This document shows positions 62,938 to 64,000 of a DNA stretch of 64,000 bases, piece by piece. The notes beneath the pieces were generated by a model, which searched no databases, was not told the DNA's origin, and saw nothing but the letters and a program-made list of their open reading frames with translations. The number at the start of each line of letters is the position of its first letter. Within the stretch, counting starts at the first letter, position 1. Source of the stretch: Candidatus Obscuribacterales bacterium (lineage in GTDB: Bacteria > Cyanobacteriota > Vampirovibrionia > Obscuribacterales > Obscuribacteraceae); the NCBI GenBank assembly GCA_019745415.1, contig JAIETF010000025.1, forward strand, positions 1 to 64,000, given 5' to 3'. A program made the translations under genes and the position numbers.

Positions 62938-63357
62938 ATGAGTAAAGGCCCTGACCGCAAAAACACAAAGCCGAATTTGGCAAGTTCAGGTCTTGCCCTG
63001 CTTCTCATCATGGGCTGGGTCTGCGCTGTACCGCAAGCTCAGTGCCGCCGCGCCTACTCTAGCTATGGCGATGTAGACGAAAAAGTGTTAGACGAGATCT
63101 TGCACGGAAAACGTCAAAGCAAAGGCAACAAAGCCAAAGAACCTAGCCGCAAAAGCAGACGCAAGCCAGACAAAGCGCTTGAACAAAGCAGCTCAGTCAA
63201 TTCAGAGAGCGGGACCATTCAAGTAACCAGTCTCAAAGGCAAAAGCAAGAAAGCCTCAAGCGGCAGCGAAGCACAGCTTTTGGCGCGACTTTCTGCTATT
63301 CAGCCTATGACACCGCCAAACTCAGTCCAGATTCAAAAGTTGAAAACTGCAAAGTAA
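62938..63357 (+). CDS. small exported basic protein
   Basis: 139 residues from ATG 62938 (62884 would overlap the terminator). Hydrophobic segment ~18-35 (ALLLIMGWVCAVPQAQC) likely a signal peptide, possibly a lipobox-like AQC end. The rest is Lys/Ser-rich and low complexity (NKAKEPSRKSRRKPDK). Followed 7 bases later by an open frame that leaves the window. Confidence 0.55.
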   Translation: MSKGPDRKNTKPNLASSGLALLLIMGWVCAVPQAQCRRAYSSYGDVDEKVLDEILHGKRQSKGNKAKEPSRKSRRKPDKALEQSSSVNSESGTIQVTSLKGKSKKASSGSEAQLLARLSAIQPMTPPNSVQIQKLKTAK

Positions 63358-63364
63358 GCCAATC

Positions 63365-64000
63365 GTGACTAATGCAAACCACCACGGCGAAAACGATGAC
63401 TCTCTCGAACCAGTTGAAGAGAAGGCAGAGCAAGGCGCCCAAGAAAACCGTTCCGCCATGGAAAAACGCTTTTCTGTAACAGGTTTTCCTAGTCCACCGC
63501 CGGATCGCGCCAATAAACCCGGAGTGAAAAAAATCACCCAGCTAGAATGGTTAATGCCTGACTATGACAAACAGGAAGTGCCAGAACCGGTAAAAGAAAT
63601 TGCCAATTTGGCAGAAGAAATCGAGACGGCAGCAGGAGTGCAAAGGAAACTACAAGAGGTGCCTGCATCCGAACCGGCCCAACTCAACCCGCTAAACGAG
63701 CCCTATCCCAAGCGAGCCACGCAAACCAGTACCCAGGCTGAGTCAGCCGCTCAAGAATTGAAACAACGACCGGAAGCGGCGCCAGAGAACCAAGAGGTCA
63801 GACAAAGTCCACAGGCATATCTACAAAACGGATCGACTGAGCAAGATTTACAAAGCAATCAATACTTTGACAATCTAGACGCTACGCGGGTTCCACCGCT
63901 TCCACGATCGCTCGCGACGCCGGCCGACCTAGAAAATACCATGCCCTCAAGAGATAACGCCCAGTCCCGGAAAAACCAGGCTCAAGAAGATGCACCGGCC
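63365..64000 (+). CDS. hypothetical protein, truncated by the window end
   Basis: 212 codons open to the last base. Starts GTG 63365, 7 bases after the previous stop; an internal ATG at 63458 is the alternative. Low-complexity acidic/Gln/Pro-rich sequence (disordered; e.g. AEQGAQENRS, EPYPKRATQTSTQ), with a short ordered-looking KKITQLEWLMPDYD at ~55-68. No domain seen. C-terminal part lies outside this window. Confidence 0.5.
   Translation, partial: MTNANHHGENDDSLEPVEEKAEQGAQENRSAMEKRFSVTGFPSPPPDRANKPGVKKITQLEWLMPDYDKQEVPEPVKEIANLAEEIETAAGVQRKLQEVPASEPAQLNPLNEPYPKRATQTSTQAESAAQELKQRPEAAPENQEVRQSPQAYLQNGSTEQDLQSNQYFDNLDATRVPPLPRSLATPADLENTMPSRDNAQSRKNQAQEDAPA

Overview
The window looks like chromosome from a Gram-negative, non-model bacterium. 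The best guess, from gene content alone, is a non-photosynthetic relative of Cyanobacteria (Vampirovibrionia/'Melainabacteria', perhaps the Obscuribacterales). Supporting signs are kdsB (Kdo activation, so a Kdo-type outer membrane), an unusual density of exported TPR proteins (about ten), two caspase-fold (C14) proteins, a Ser/Thr kinase directly behind one of them, and a housekeeping set with bacterial tRNAs that encode CCA. The taxonomic call is inference; no rRNA or ribosomal protein is present to anchor it.

Layout. 1-13.2 kb: an M48 protease, two tandem TPR proteins, a coiled-coil/zinc-ribbon protein, a GAF-GGDEF diguanylate cyclase, a small membrane protein translationally joined to a secreted Pro/Gly-rich TPR protein, a glycerophosphodiester phosphodiesterase, kdsB, a secreted protein, a TPR protein and two tandem thymidylate-kinase-like genes, the second with Arg in place of the Walker A Lys. 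13.5-14.26 kb: dtd, then an initiator tRNA-fMet with its terminator.

14.3-28.55 kb is an accessory region inserted between tRNA-fMet and the next TPR gene. It opens with a tightly packed four-gene operon: HTH antitoxin, PIN toxin, Mrr-like nuclease, and a 1430-residue protein combining a Cap4/DUF4297-type nuclease, a STAND-type NTPase and a long C-terminal region (an Avs-like architecture). A divergent wHTH-phosphoribosyltransferase conflict effector follows, then mobile-element style genes (ssb, a radC-type JAMM protein, an AlpA/Xis-like HTH), an uncharacterised protein with an Rx4H motif, and a 766-residue PD-(D/E)XK protein. Several palindromes and structured non-coding elements lie between them. 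No integrase, transposase or CRISPR array was seen. This is the most interesting part of the window.

28.6-64 kb returns to core-like content: a TPR protein, a pptA-like tautomerase overlapping an exported lipase, an exported caspase with a duplicated C-terminal domain, two odd tandem tRNA genes (Trp-like and Ser), several orphan proteins, SEC-C and GcvR-like ACT proteins, a flavin monooxygenase-like protein, threonine dehydratase, tRNA-Gly, hisC, a TPR-caspase plus membrane-anchored Ser/Thr kinase pair, 4-hydroxyphenylpyruvate dioxygenase, TPR (lipo)proteins, a TusA-like protein, a UshA-type 5'-nucleotidase, a degenerate aspartase/fumarase-fold protein, thymidine kinase, and small exported proteins. 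The last gene runs off the window.
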